Assembly (NCBI GenBank): GCA_028571685.1
Contig: CM053143.1
Span: 10,035,501 to 10,099,500, forward strand
Reading direction: 5' to 3'
Length of the DNA: 64,000 bases
From: Heterohyrax brucei
Lineage: Eukaryota > Chordata > Mammalia > Hyracoidea > Procaviidae
The notes below the pieces were generated by a model, which had not been told where the DNA came from, did not search any database, and was given only the letters and a program-made list of their open reading frames with translations. Made by a program: the position numbers and the translations under genes. Below are positions 45,992 to 57,960 of this stretch, piece by piece. Numbering within the stretch: position 1 is the first letter of the stretch; every line of letters begins with the position of its first letter.

Positions 45992-46586
45992 ACAGTAAAA
46001 GTTAAAAGGGCTTCAGCAGCTTTGTAACGGGAGAAGGGTCTTCTCTTTCTTCACCTCTGTCTCTCATTTGCTTTTACGTTGTCCCTTTCTCCTCTTGTTT
46101 TTCCGCATCACTGACCCTTTGCTTCTTTCTGTCTTTTATTCTGGAAATCAGGCTGCTGAACCAGGTGGACTGATGGATCTATCTGATGCCCATGACTTGT
46201 AGAAGCTCATTTCCCTGGTCTCTTTCTTATCTTTTTCTATCTATTGATAGGAAATGTATCATTCTAAAACAAATAGTTTTGATTATCTGTGAATATTTTT
46301 TAGCATTTAACTTCAACATAATTAATAGACTTAACCAAAACAATCCTTTCAAGAAATATTTCTGAGGCCTTTTGATAAACTGAACATTTACTAGGTAGCA
46401 GGTATTCACTGATGAACAAAACAGACAATCGCTGTCTTCATAGAATTTATAATACAATGTGAAATAAACATTTTATGAATGGCTGATACTACCAAAATTG
46501 TAAGTCAGTAAGATATTGATTCCAAATAAATATAATTTACTTGCATTATCAATTTTTGTTTAGTCAAGAAATCGGCTCTAATATCC
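45992..46586. other. Unassigned, old repeat-like segment
   Basis: 46365-46450 ('actgaacatttactaggtag', 'actgatgaacaaaacagaca') resembles a common ancient mammalian repeat. It also holds one copy of a 66-bp dispersed repeat (46287-46352). Confidence 0.4.
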
Positions 46587-46755
46587 ATGCTAAGCAATAC
46601 TGACCAAAAGATTGGCAGTTTAAACCCACTGCGGGAAACCGATGTGGCAGTCTGCTTCTGTAAAGATTCCAGCCTTGAAACCTTATGCAATAGCTCTACT
46701 CTGATCTATAATGGTCATTGTGAGTCAGAGGAGACTCAATGGCAGTGAGTTTTTA
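46587..46755 (+). repeat. AfroSINE, plus strand, head degraded
   Basis: 'gtttaaacccactgcgggaa', 'gatgtggcagtctgcttctg', 'attccagccttgaaacctta', 'gtgagtcagaggagactcaa'. Confidence 0.85.
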
Positions 46756-46864
46756 AGCAATACTGAATTCATTAAATGTAAATAGAAATCAGGATCAGTG
46801 AAAGTCATGATATAAACTGGAGAACCTGTACTCTGAGTAGAATTCTAATACTCACAAGCAGCAT

Positions 46865-47075
46865 GAGTCTCTGGATGGTGCAGGTGATTAAGTGCTCCCC
46901 AAGTACACACAAGGTTGGTAGTTAGAGCCCACCCAGAGGCACCTCAGAAGGCAGGTTTGCTGATTTGCTTCTGACACGTCACAAACGTGAAAATGCTATG
47001 AAGCAGGTCTACTCTGCACACATAGGGTCACTGAGAGCAGGTACTGACTCAATGGCAAGTAGCAAGAACAACAAT
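46865..47075 (+). repeat. AfroSINE variant, plus strand
   Basis: 'ctctggatggtgcaggtgat', 'aaggttggtagttagagccc', 'ggtttgctgatttgcttctg', 'ggtactgactcaatggcaag', with an ACAACA end. Same variant middle as 43773-43955. Confidence 0.8.
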
Positions 47076-47660
47076 GGATAGCTATCATTCTGTCTGTTCG
47101 ACAGCCATTAACTATTCTTCTGGTACCAGTATTCACATTTCTTTCAGGGATGCAGTCCTCTCCCAGCAAATACAGCCTATGTACAACACTCAAGCTCTCC
47201 CCCAACCACGTAATGGACACGTGACTCAAGATAAACCAATCAGATGGTCTATTTCTGGAATCTGAATTTAAAGCACTTTTTTTCCAAGCCTTAAAATAGT
47301 ACAGGTTCATCCATTTCCTAGAGGTACAATTCTCTTAAATCCTGCTTCTGAAATCTCTGGATCACCTGTGGCCCATCTTTTATCTAAAATTTGACTCTTT
47401 AGCTACCTGTCCAGTGTCCTTTTAAATTTCCCTTTGCTTTGGTTAGCCAAAATTTTTTTTCTGTTGCTTGTAAACACGGAATCTTAATAAAATAATCCAA
47501 GTAAATAATATGTCACCTTACACTGGAAATAGCTCTAGCAATATAAAATATGATCTAATTTTGGTACCCACAGATAATTATTTGTAAATTATATGTAAAG
47601 ATTTGTTGGTTAAAGTAATTCCAAGCTCAAAATCAAAGCTAAAATGAATGCATCACTTAC
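47076..47660. other. Intron, unassigned
   Basis: 47400-47500 is T-rich; no repeat recognised. It lies just downstream of the exon donor. Confidence 0.4.
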
Positions 47661-47805
47661 ACTTTTTTCTGTCCATCCATTCCTCTAGCTCTATGAAGTT
47701 TATAATTTCTCTTGTCCTCCATAGACCGAGTCGATATCTCACACGATGGATTGCTCTACGATACATATTTAAAACTGTTTTCAAATCTGGCCCATGATAC
47801 AAAGC
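47661..47805 (-). CDS. Internal exon of the same unidentified protein, upstream
   Basis: A 145-bp exon on the minus strand, acceptor tattttacag|GC and donor AGT|gtaagtg. Its single open frame starts in phase 0 and gives 48 codons: ALYHGPDLKTVLNMYRRAI, HRVRYRLGLWRTREIINF, IELEEWMDRKK, plus one base. The basic MYRRAIHRVRYRLGLWR segment is helix-prone and resembles an IQ motif, which suggests calmodulin or light-chain binding (inference). The other two frames contain stops. The one leftover base pairs with the two leading bases of the exon at 22838-22972, joining WMDRKK-F-YETMF. The intron between is 24.7 kb and full of repeats. Gene identity not recognised. Confidence 0.75.
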
Positions 47806-48734
47806 CTGTAAAATAGTAATATACACAGTAAAGTTCTTTATATGTTTCCATTTAAACTGACTTTGTTCCTTTCACTTAATCTTTAACCCAATTTCTTAGA
47901 TTATAAGTGCATTTATAAATGTCTGTTTTGTAGGCTGGCTAATCCTACGTATGATAGATTGAGATAATCTCCCTGCAGTGCAGAGAACTTCACTTAAGAG
48001 CTGTTTCTCATTAGATATTTATACTTCCCATAAAATAAAAGTTTTAATGACAGACAATTTCATAAAAGCTTCGTAGGTCAGTGCCTAGATTTCTGTAACT
48101 CCTCATTCAGCAAGAGAAAACATACTTTATTAGAATACTATTGTACAGGGGATGATTCTTGCCTACGTTGTCCATTTTTGGTACTAGGTGACTGTGAATA
48201 TCTTTTAGCATTTGACTTCAACATAATTAGTAGACTTAACCAAAAGAATCCTTTCAAATGTTTTGTCTTTTTTCACAATTGTATGATCATATATTCTATG
48301 TATTTGTCATTATGCTTTTCCAGGTTTCCTTATTGATTTCTAAAATCTCTGACTATTAAGCAAACTAACCCTTTTCAGCATATGTACAAATTTTATTTTA
48401 CCAGTTTATCTCTTTAACTGTATCTACCTTTTTCTACACCTACATTTTCTATATTCTCCTATAACACACACAAAAAAATTCAACTTTTAAAAATCTATTT
48501 CAGATTTTATCTTTTCTAAATAGCCAATTCTGTTATTAATTAATTCAGTTATTTATACATCTTAAAATTTCTGACTTATTAATTTATTTATATTTATTAG
48601 TTATTTTCTTCCTTTTAAGTTTATGTTCCTGTTCTTGACATGTTGAAGTAAATATTCATTTCATTTATTTTATTTTTGTTTAATCATCTATTTAAGTTGA
48701 TGAGATTTCCTTTGAGTCAGAGTCCTTGTAGTGT
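47806..48734. other. Intron, unassigned AT-rich
   Basis: Contains the second copy of the 66-bp dispersed repeat (48192-48257). Otherwise nothing recognised. Confidence 0.4.
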
Positions 48735-48890
48735 GTTTTTCATACTCTTTTTTTGCAAGTGAAAAATTGAAGCATAAAAGCATTAACTTTTCTAATTTCT
48801 CATAGCTAGAAAGTCTCAGAGTTGATTTTGAAAATGAAGCAAGGAAACTCCAGGGGCCCATACTTTTAATTATACTCTATATTCTTCTTG
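48735..48890 (-). repeat. MIR SINE, minus strand, degraded
   Basis: Antisense MIR order: 'gcaagtgaaaaattgaagca', 'catagctagaaagtctcaga', 'ggggcccatacttttaatta'. Highly diverged. Confidence 0.5.
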
Positions 48891-49210
48891 ATGCAAGTGA
48901 ATTTGGTGTTTTTCACCCAGGTGTTTTTCACCCATTCTGTACAATGTTTAAGTTCAGTTTCATTTTCTTCAACTTTACTTGATTTCACGGCTTTTCATCG
49001 AAGATTTTCAAATATTGCACCTAAAGCTGTACTTCTTAACTTATTAATAACACAAGTGAAATGATAGCTCTTGATTTCCCTGAATGAAATAACAAATCAA
49101 TATACATTTACTACCTTCTTTTTATCCTTTATCTTTTTATAAGATGGCATTTAATATTATTTTCCATTGTGTGTTTAATCTGACTTTTGTTTGATATGCC
49201 CTTATCTTAA
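48891..49210. other. Unassigned AT-rich sequence
   Basis: No gene or repeat recognised. Confidence 0.4.
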
Positions 49211-49211
49211 A

Positions 49212-49234
49212 AAAAGAGAGAGAGAGAGAGAGAG
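49212..49234. repeat. (GA)n microsatellite
   Basis: Eleven GA units directly before the 74-bp tandem pair. Confidence 0.95.
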
Positions 49235-49270
49235 TTGGTTGTGCTTTTGGAGAATTCCCCATAGTCTGAA

Positions 49271-49418
49271 TTTTATTGGGAGGAAGAACCCTCCTCCCAC
49301 AATTTGAAACCAAATGTCAAGTTGATATTTCAAGCCTCCTTTCATTTTATTGGGAGGCAGAACCCTCCTCCCACAATTTGAAGCCAAATGTCGAGTTGAT
49401 ATTTCAAGCCTCCTTTGT
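49271..49418. repeat. 74-bp tandem duplication with a hairpin in each unit
   Basis: Units 49271-49344 and 49345-49418 differ at only about three sites in the first 72 bases. Each holds TGGGAGG, nine bases, CCTCCCA, a perfect inverted repeat able to form a 7-bp stem. Confidence 0.93.
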
Positions 49419-49479
49419 TGCTGGAATTCAAACAGGTGACAAGGCCTCATTGTTTACCTGCACCAATCCCAGACTTTAA

Positions 49480-50289
49480 ATAAGAAACTAATAAACCAAA
49501 AAAGTAAAACAACAGCATACCTATTTATGTGTTAGAGTAACTGTGGCAGCAATATCCATCTTTCAAGGGCAACATTAGTGTAAACTGGAACATCAGACTC
49601 TTTTTGTTGCAGGATCTGGCTGAAATCCAAGAGGTACTCAGCCTTCATCATTCCTGCATGTTGCTGAGCTTAGTTCTAACCTACCCACTGTATTCTATTT
49701 GCTATCTTTCTCCTCAAATCAATTATGAGGTTTTATTGTTGTTGCTGTTGTTGTTACAATTAAGAATCCAGCAGTGTTTTCACTTTTACCGAACTGAAGT
49801 GTACCTGCTTGGTCTGTGCTGCTGCTGGAAGGGTCCATGATAATGGCAAAGAGAGCAGGGTATTGGGCTCTCATGATCTTCAGTAAGAGTGTCAGGTCCT
49901 CTGACTCTAACAGATCTTCTTTAGGGGCCTTAACTCATCATGCGAGGAAATCCCTTTCTATCAACATCTCAGACATTCTGAAGGTTGCCCTAGAGGTTTT
50001 CATGGCCAGAAGGCTGGATCAGAGAAAATGGCAATGGCTAATTTATATGGTTCCCGTTACAGTGTTCCTCCCTGAATTACTAAACGATGTAGAGGAACCA
50101 CGCAGTCACCTGGTAGTGATCACTGTCTTGGTGATAAGATGAGAATCACTGCAAAGTTTAGCTACTGCTGTTGGTTGGATGGTTTTCTACACCTCAGATA
50201 TGTTAGGGTGGAAAAGAATATAAGAGCCACTGATGAATGCCAAAAGTTTTTCTATGGCCCCGATTTTCCCTCTAAGGTTTGGGGCCATA
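49480..50289. other. Unassigned sequence, (GTT)n near 49735
   Basis: Contains a short GTT run at 49735-49755. Plus-strand open stretches (49816-50142) have no recognisable domain. Confidence 0.4.
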
Positions 50290-51095
50290 TGTTCAACTGC
50301 CTCCCAGATATCTCAATTTGGATTTCAAACAGGTGGTTTAAACTTGCCATGTTGACAATTAGACTCTGTCTCCTTTGCTTTCTTCTCCTTCTCCCCTATC
50401 TGTTTTTCCTCTTAAAGTTATGTATTGCACAACATCTACCAAGCTGCCCAAGAGGAAAATGTGGGAATCATTCTTGATGCCTCCCCATGCTGACCTCAAA
50501 ATCCATCAAACCCAAAGCCCTATTTGTCTGTTTCTACCTGCAGCCCAAGTCACCATCAGCATCACTATTACTGAAAAAGCACATTAACTATTCTCTCCCA
50601 GTCTCGCCACAATTTCCTCCAATCCACTGTGCAGAATCAATTTTTTAAGTATAAATCTAATCATGTCACAAATCTTTAAAGTCACTCATTCACATACACT
50701 AAGGATTCAGCATAATTTTCAAGCACATTCTTAATTTAACCCCTATGGTCACCTTCTTCTATTACAATTGCCTTCCTAATCATCCTTGCGCTCCCCAAAA
50801 GTTCTATCTTACCAAAGTCCATTGATACCGTCTTTACCTGTGCTTCAGTTCTATCAGCTTCCCACCCTATTTGACAAAACACAACTTTCCCTCATCTTCC
50901 AGACCATAGTTTATTATAGAGCAATATCTAGTAGACACACAGCATTTTGGTTTAGATGATCTTTCTAAGTCTTCTCACACTAAGATTTTGGATTATATGC
51001 TTTTACAAGATTGTATAAAAGGCAGGAAACTGAACTTAGTATACATATACCAACTACTATCCAGTAAGAAATTAGTGCTAAATAAATGAACACAG
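50290..51095 (+). mobile_element. L2 LINE fragment with 3' end
   Basis: L2 text in order: 'tctcaatttggatttcaaac' (50312), 'tgcagcccaagtcaccatca' (50540), 'atctaatcatgtcacaaatc' (50655), 'aatttaacccctatggtcac', ending 'tagtgctaaataaatgaaca'. Confidence 0.7.
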
Positions 51096-51114
51096 TTCCA
51101 ACAACAAAGCCCTT

Positions 51115-52244
51115 AAAAAGCAACTGAATGGAATAAACAGGACATTTCAGAAGCCCCAGTATCAGGCAGAAAGCTGAGATATTGGACTAGGTGATAGGAA
51201 GTAGAAAAACTACCTTTGTCAGAATTGAATTGGCAGTCACGGAGGGCCCTGCTTCTGTTGGTGTAAAAGTAAAGCATCAACACAGGAGTGGAACATATCT
51301 TTGTCAACGGGGAAACTCAGCTTGAGACAGCTCCACCTGAGAGTGCTGCAGAGGCCAGTGGCCATGCAGGGCACCGCATGTCTTTTTCAGCCAGGAAGAT
51401 GAAATGAGGACAACCATACCTATAGAACACAGTGGGAGGTGGAAACTGAGTGCAGAAGTGGTGAGCCAGAGGAGTACATCTTTCTCAGTGGGGAAACTGA
51501 GCTGTGAATTGCTACACCTATAGAGCCACAGAGGACTTTCACCAGAGCATCACAAGCCAAGCATTTGCAAACTGTTGTAACTCAAACTATTCTAACACTC
51601 TGATTTCTCTTGCTATCCCCAGCTCTTCCCCTCTCTGGTCTCTGATCTATACGAGACACTAAATTCTGAAGCACTACCTTGGTCAGAAGTGAGACATTTT
51701 CCAAGGTACCCTGAGCTTTTTTTCCTGGACTCAAATAGGAAAAAAAACATGGAGGGATAGAAGAAAAGTTCCAATGACTTCTCTGAACTGCTGTACCACA
51801 GACAACTTTCACCAGATTATCTTAAGCTAAGGGCTTGTGAATTTTTCTGGCTCAAACCTTTCCTACATGCTGTCTTCTCTTCTCATCCCAAGTCTTTCCC
51901 ACCTCCCTTCTCTGCTCTGCACCAGACACTAAATATTGGCACACTACCTGGGGGACTTTCTACATGTGTGCCCCGAACTTTCCCCCAGATATGGAGGAGG
52001 AAACAGAGGGGATAGAGGAATAATTCTGCTGGCTTCCCTGAGCCAGCAAGTCCTGCTGCCTTTCTCAGTGCTGTCACAGCTCCGACTGTCTGGTGACAGG
52101 GCATCAGAATTATTAAGACTACAATAATCACTCTAGTTCAAGTGACTAGACTACTTAGAAAGCCAAAGCCAAATCAAGATACATTTATGAAATAACCTAA
52201 CACCATTTTCTGATGGCCCTAATCATTTAAAGAAGCATACCACC
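51115..52244 (+). promoter_or_regulatory. L1-C 5'UTR with tandem units
   Basis: Non-coding block between the L2 end and L1-C ORF1. Two units of 270 bp, 51535-51804 and 51805 to about 52060, share 'actttcaccag', 'actcaaac/gctcaaac', 'gacactaaat' and 'atggagg..ata.a.g.a'. Earlier parts (51280-51320, 51470-51510) share 'catctttctcagtggggaaact'-like text. Promoter activity is inferred from the family only. Confidence 0.7.
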
Positions 52245-53100
52245 ATGGCTTCAATAAACTCCCCAAACAAAAAAACTATAAAATTTCTGATATGAAGATG
52301 ACTTCCTGAATTTTTGAAGGGAAAATACAAAAGAGTTAACTACAGGGCTCTTCCAAAAAATCAGGAAGAAGATTAGACAAAGTGCAGCAGAAGAAAATGA
52401 AAAAATTAAACAAGTTGCATAGATTGCTAGAATAACAATCAGAAATTCAGCAGAAGTTAGACAATTCAATAGAAAGTCAAAGGAGCAGAATTGAGGCAAA
52501 AGAATGCAGAATTAGTGAGACTGAAAGTAAAGCAAATGACAACACCATTTATGAGGAAAAATCAGATAGAAGAACTTTAAAGAAACAAACAAGCACTAAG
52601 AGTTGTGTAGGCTCTGTCAAGAGGGATAATTTACAAATGACTGGAGCACAAGAACAGAGAGGGATATCAGAAAATAAAGAATTATTGAAGACTTGCTGAC
52701 AGAAAGCTTTCCTAACACCATGAAAGACAAGAAGACATCTAAGATGATTGTAGAACTCCACAAAAGGTAGATCCAAAAAGAAAAACATCAAGACATGTTA
52801 TAATCAAATTTAACAAAACTAAAGATAAGGAGATACTTTTAAAGGCAGCAAGGCTGAAACCAAAACTAACTTACAAATAAGAGCCATTAAGACTGAGGTC
52901 TGATTTCTCAGTGGAAATCATGTTGGCAAAAAAGACAATGGGATGACATATACAAAGCTGTGAAGTCAAAAAAAAACTTCCAACAAAGAATTATATATCC
53001 TGCAAAATTGTCTCTCAAATATGATGGTGAAATTAAGACATTCCCAGATAAACAGAAGTTTAGAGAATTTTCAAAAACAAAAACAAAATTATGAGAAATT
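52245..53100 (+). pseudogene. L1-C ORF1, decayed
   Basis: Starts with an ATG at 52245 (MASINSPNKKTIKFL) and shows the ORF1 order: an A-rich coiled coil (52300-52560), then a C-terminal domain whose end reads 'aaagaattatatatcctgca' (52986) and 'catatgatggtgaaatta'-like text. Stops and frame changes prevent a full product. Confidence 0.7.
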
Positions 53101-54589
53101 CTGAAGAAAGTTCTTCATTTAGAGAATCAAAAACATTAGAGATATACTCAAGAATACAATTCCAGACAAAGCATCCAGAGCCCAACTTGGATAGTGACTC
53201 CACAAAGCTAAATCAACACTAAAATGTTAAATATAGGGAAACAGATATCTCAGTATGAAACTGTGACAGTATTATACCAAAAAGAAGCATAAATTTATGT
53301 ATTCAAACAGCTTTTAAATGGAGAGTAACTTCAAGGCAATACAAAGAATTTAAAGACTGGCTTAAACTTAGACCATTAATGAGGAATATTGGGTAGCCAC
53401 AAAGAAAACAAACAACATTACCTATCAAAGTAAGAAAGAAAATCTAGAAGTCTCAACAGATATAAAACCAAAATAGAAAATGTTGATAAAATCGTAAAGA
53501 AAACAATTCAGAACAGGATATTAAGCAGAACAAACAAGCTCCCAAGAACACAAAAAAAAACCCACCAAAATGACACCACTAAATTCATACATATCAATAA
53601 TAGCATTGAATGCAAATGGGTTAAATGTACAAATAGACAGAGTAACAGAACAGATTCAAAAACAAACAAACAAAAAACCATCTACATTCTGCTTATAAAA
53701 AACATACCTTAGACTCAAAGATATGAACAAACTGAACATCAAAGGATGGAAAAATATATACCAAGTTAACAACGTGGGAGGAAAAAAAAAGGCAGGAGTG
53801 GCAATATTAATCTCAGGTAAAATTGTCTTTAAAGTAATCAATCATCATGAACAAAGGTCACTGTTTATAACTTAAAGGGTAAATATACAAGGAGCATATA
53901 GCAATATTAAATATTTATGCACCCAACAAGAAAGCTATTAAATACATCAAAAGAATGCTAACAGCATTGAAAAGTGAGATAGACTGCTCCATAATAACAG
54001 TAGAAGAGTTCAATATACCACTTTAGGTGACAGGCAGAACATCTAGAAAGAAACTCAAAAACCGTATGGAAGATCTTAATGTAACAATCAACCAAATCAA
54101 TCACATAGACATATATAGAACTTTTCACCCAACAACATACAACTATACCTCATTTTCCAATCCTCATAGATCATTCTCCAGAATAGACCATGTATTAGGC
54201 CATAAAGCATGTCTCAACAAAATCCAAAGCACTGAAACAATGCAAAGCATTTTCTTAGAACATAAAGCCATAAAAGTTGAAACTAATAGCATAAAAAACT
54301 ATGAGTAGAAACTCAGACTCATTGAAACTGAACAATGCCTTGCTCAAAAACTTCTGGGTCACACAAGAAATCAGGAATGCAATAAGGAAATTCAGGGAAT
54401 CAAATCAGAATGAAAACTCATCCTATCAGAACCCATGGAATGCAACCGAAGCAGTGCTAACAGGTCAATTTATCTCTACAAATGCACACACCCAGAATGA
54501 AGAAAAGACCCAAATCTAAGAATTAACCCTACAACTCAAACAAGTAGAAAGAAAGCAACAAAAGAACCCCTAGGGCACAAGAAGAAAAC

Positions 54590-55105
54590 TGTTTTAGTCA
54601 GCTAGGGCAGCTCTAACAGGAATACCACAGAGTGGATCGTTTTAACAAAGGAAGGTTTATTCTTACACAGTCCAGTAGGCTACTAGTGCAAACTGAGGAT
54701 GTCTGCTCTAGGGGAAGATTCTTCCCCTGGTCAGTTCTGGTGGAAAGTCTGGTATTATATCAAGTTTTTGTCTAGGGAGCACATTGATGCAGGAACCTCA
54801 GGTCTGAAGGACCTGCCCTTCTCCTGGTGCTGCTTGCTTGATGGTAGGAGGTTCCCAATTCTCAGTCGGCTTTTGTCTCTCAAAGGATGAAAGGATTAAG
54901 GGTGGGTCAAGCCATACTCCAGGGAAACTCCCTTTACAGTGGAGCAGGGAGGTGATTTTATAAAGGGATTTACAATCCCACCCTAATCTTTTAATATACA
55001 GCATAAGAAAACTACAAAATGGAGGTCAGTCACAAGATACTCAGAATCATGGCCCAGCCACGTGGCTACACATATTTTTGGGGGGACACAATTCAATCCA
55101 TGACA
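54590..55105 (-). mobile_element. Solo LTR, ERVL-MaLR-like, fossil copy 3
   Basis: Minus-strand LTR. On the plus strand it starts 'tgttttagtcagctagggca' and ends 'cacaattcaatccatgaca'. Flanked by AAAAC on both sides (54585-54589 and 55106-55110), a perfect 5-bp duplication. L1-C ORF2 is continuous across it, so it landed in that L1. Same family as 21446-21972 and 26857-27409. No internal region. Confidence 0.9.
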
Positions 55106-55984
55106 AAAACAAATAATAAAAATTAAGAGCAAAACTAAATGAATTTGAGAATATAAAAACAATTGAAAGAATCAACAGAACCAAAAGCTGTTTTTTTTGA
55201 AAAGATCAATAAAATTGACAAGCCACTGGACAAGCTCACATTAAAAAAAGGAGAGGAAAAAATGAACCTAAAGAAATGAGATGAGTGATATCACAACATA
55301 CCCCATCAAAATTAAAAGAATCATAACAAAATACCATGAAAAATTGTACTCTAATAGATTTGAAAACCTAGAGGAAATCTACAAAATTCTATAATCCCAT
55401 TACCTACCAAAACTAACACAAACAGAAGTAGAACAACTTAATAAACTCATCACAGAAGAAGAGATCAAAAGTAAGCAAAAAACTACCAACCAAAAAAATT
55501 CTGGTCCAGATGGCTTCACTTGGAGAATGCCAGCAAACTTTTAGAGAGAGGTTAACACCTCTTACTAAAGGTATTCCACAGCATAGAAAAGAATGGAACA
55601 CTCACAAATTCACTCTATGGGGCTGGCATAACCCTGTTACCAAAACTAGGTAAAGATAATATAAAAAAGGAAAATTACAGACCAATATCTCTTACGAATC
55701 AGATGCAAAAATCCTCAACAAAATTCTGGCCAACAGAATTCAACAACATATCAAAAAAACAAAACAAAACAAAAAAACACCAAATAGGAATGATATCAGG
55801 GTTGCAGGTATGGTTCAACATTGGAAAAACAGTTACTGTAGCCAACCACATTATTAAAACAAAAGTATTACTTGATTTTATCAATTGATGCAGAAAAGAC
55901 ATTTGAAAAAGTTCAACACCCATTCATGATAAAACCTCCCAGCAGAATAGAAGGGAAATTTCTCTACCTAATAGGGGGTATATC

Positions 55985-56040
55985 TGGTCACTATGAGTCA
56001 GTATAGACTCAGTGGCAGTGGATTTGGGTTTGGGTTTGGT
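55985..56040 (+). repeat. Tail-only SINE insertion in L1-C (about 56 bp)
   Basis: 'tggtcactatgagtcagtat', 'agactcagtggcagtggatt', 'tgggtttgggtttggt': only the SINE 3' end. It interrupts the RT coding text between TATAT and TATGCAAAGCCAAC. The exact borders are uncertain. Confidence 0.82.
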
Positions 56041-57960
56041 TATGCAAAGCCAACAGCCAACATCATGCTGAACTGAGACAGGTAAAAATTTTCTCGAGAG
56101 AATGGTAACCAAACACAGATCTCCACTGTGACAACTTTTAGTGAACATTGTGCTGGAGGTTATAGCCAGTGATTAGGCAAGATAAAAAAAAAATAAAACA
56201 CATCTGCATTGGTAAAGGAGAAGTAAAAGTATCTCTATTTGTAGATAATTGGATCTCATACACAGAAAATGCTAAAGAACACCCCCCATGCACACAAAAA
56301 TTACTGGAACTAATAGAGGAGCTCAGAAAAGTATCAAGATACAAGATAAACATAAATAAATCAGATTCCTTTACACCAACAAAGAGGCCATTAAAGAGGA
56401 AATCACCAAATAAGTATCATTCACAATAACACCAAAGATAAAATATCTATGAATAATCTAACCAGAGATGCAAGAGAAAAATCACAAAACTTTACTATAA
56501 GAAACCAAAAGAGATTTACATAAGTGGAGAAACCTATCTTGCTCATTGACAGAAAGATACAACATTGTGAAAATGTCTATTCTTTCCAAAGCAACCAATC
56601 TACACATACAATGCAATTCAAATACAAATTTCAGTGTCATTTTTTAATAAGATGGAGAAACAAATCACCAGCTTCATTTGGAATGGGAAGAAACCTTGAA
56701 TAAGTAAAGCATTACCAAAGAAGAACAACAAAGTGGGAGGCTTCAGACTACCTGACCTTAGAACCTCTTAACACTTCCACAGTAGTCAAAACAATTTGGT
56801 ACTGGTACAAAAAGAGATATGTAGACTGATGGAACCAAACAGAGAATCCAGATATAACATCATCCACTAAGAACAGCTGATACTTGACAAAGGCCCAAAG
56901 TCTGTGAACTGGGGGAAAAAAAAAAATCTCTTTAATAAGTAGTGTTGGCAAAATTGGATATCTATCCACAAAAAAGTGAAACAAGACCCATATCTCACAC
57001 CTTGCACAAAAAATAACTCAAAATAAAGACCTAAATACCAAATCTAAAAACCTAAAATGATAAAGATTATGGAAGAAAAAAATATAGACAACCTTGGTAG
57101 CCCAAACGCATGGCATAAACTACAAAACATTGCTCACAATGCACAAACAGCAGAAGAGGAAATGGATAAGTGGGAACTACCAACATCAAACATCTCATTC
57201 AAAGACTTCATCTAAAGAGTAAAAAGAATGTCTATGGACCTAATCTCCATAATCTACAAGGTACTGTAGAATCTAATCAAGAAAAAAAGACAACCCGATT
57301 AAACAGTGGGTAAAGGATACGGACAAACACTTCACCAAAGAAGACATCCAAGCAGCCAAAAGAGACATGAGGAAATATTCATGATCATTAGCCATTAGAG
57401 AAATCCAAATCAAGACTACAACGAGATCCCATCTCACCCCAATAATGCTGGCATTGATCCTAAAAATACAAAATAACAAATGTTACAGAGGCTGTGGAGA
57501 AATTGGAAGTCCTCTACACTTTGGGTGGGAATGTAAAATGGTACAACCTCTTGGGAAAGCAATTCAGCACTTTCTTAAAAAGCTATAAATAGAAATACCA
57601 TATGATCCAGCAATACCACTGCTTGGAATACATTCTACAGAAATAAGTGCTGTCACACAAACAGATACATGCAGAGGAGAATTTATTGCAGCACTGTCCA
57701 CAATAGCAAAATGATGGAATCAACCTAGGTGCTCATCAACAAATGAATGGGTAAACAAACTATGGTATATATACACAACAGAATAGTGTACAATGAGAAA
57801 GAACAATGATGACTTTAGGAAACATCAAATAATTGGGAATCATCTGGAAGACATTATGCTTAGTGAACTCAGTGAGCTGCCAAAGGACAAATATTGTATT
57901 AAACTATTATTATAAAGACTTAAGAAAAGGCCTATGCACAGAAGAAAATATTCTTTGATG

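Larger units (their letters stand above)
53570..57960 (+). pseudogene. L1-C ORF2, interrupted by an LTR and a SINE tail
   Basis: Start ATG at 53570 (MTPLNSYISIIALNANGLNV). The endonuclease tail gives MEDLNVTINQINHIDIYRTF at 54063. The linker gives NPWNATEAVLTGQFISTNAH. An LTR interrupts at 54590-55105 and a SINE tail at about 55985-56040. The FADD box near 56230 reads SLFVDNWISYTENA, so the first catalytic Asp is kept but the second is lost. The C-terminus is near 57900 (NKLWYIYTTE-like). It cannot be active. Confidence 0.85.

Noticed and set aside
49271-49418. CRISPR or regulatory repeat array
   Set aside because: There are only two adjacent units without spacers; a tandem duplication explains it.
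49816-50477. Two overlapping plus-strand reading frames of about 110 codons
   Set aside because: The second one overlaps L2 text, and neither shows a domain.
51582-52131. Reading frames in the L1-C 5'UTR
   Set aside because: They recur only because the 270-bp units are repeated. No start context or domain.
52150-52175. Another tail-only SINE insertion (ccaaagccaaatc)
   Set aside because: It lacks the gagtc..gactc core and any flanking duplication; the resemblance is too short.
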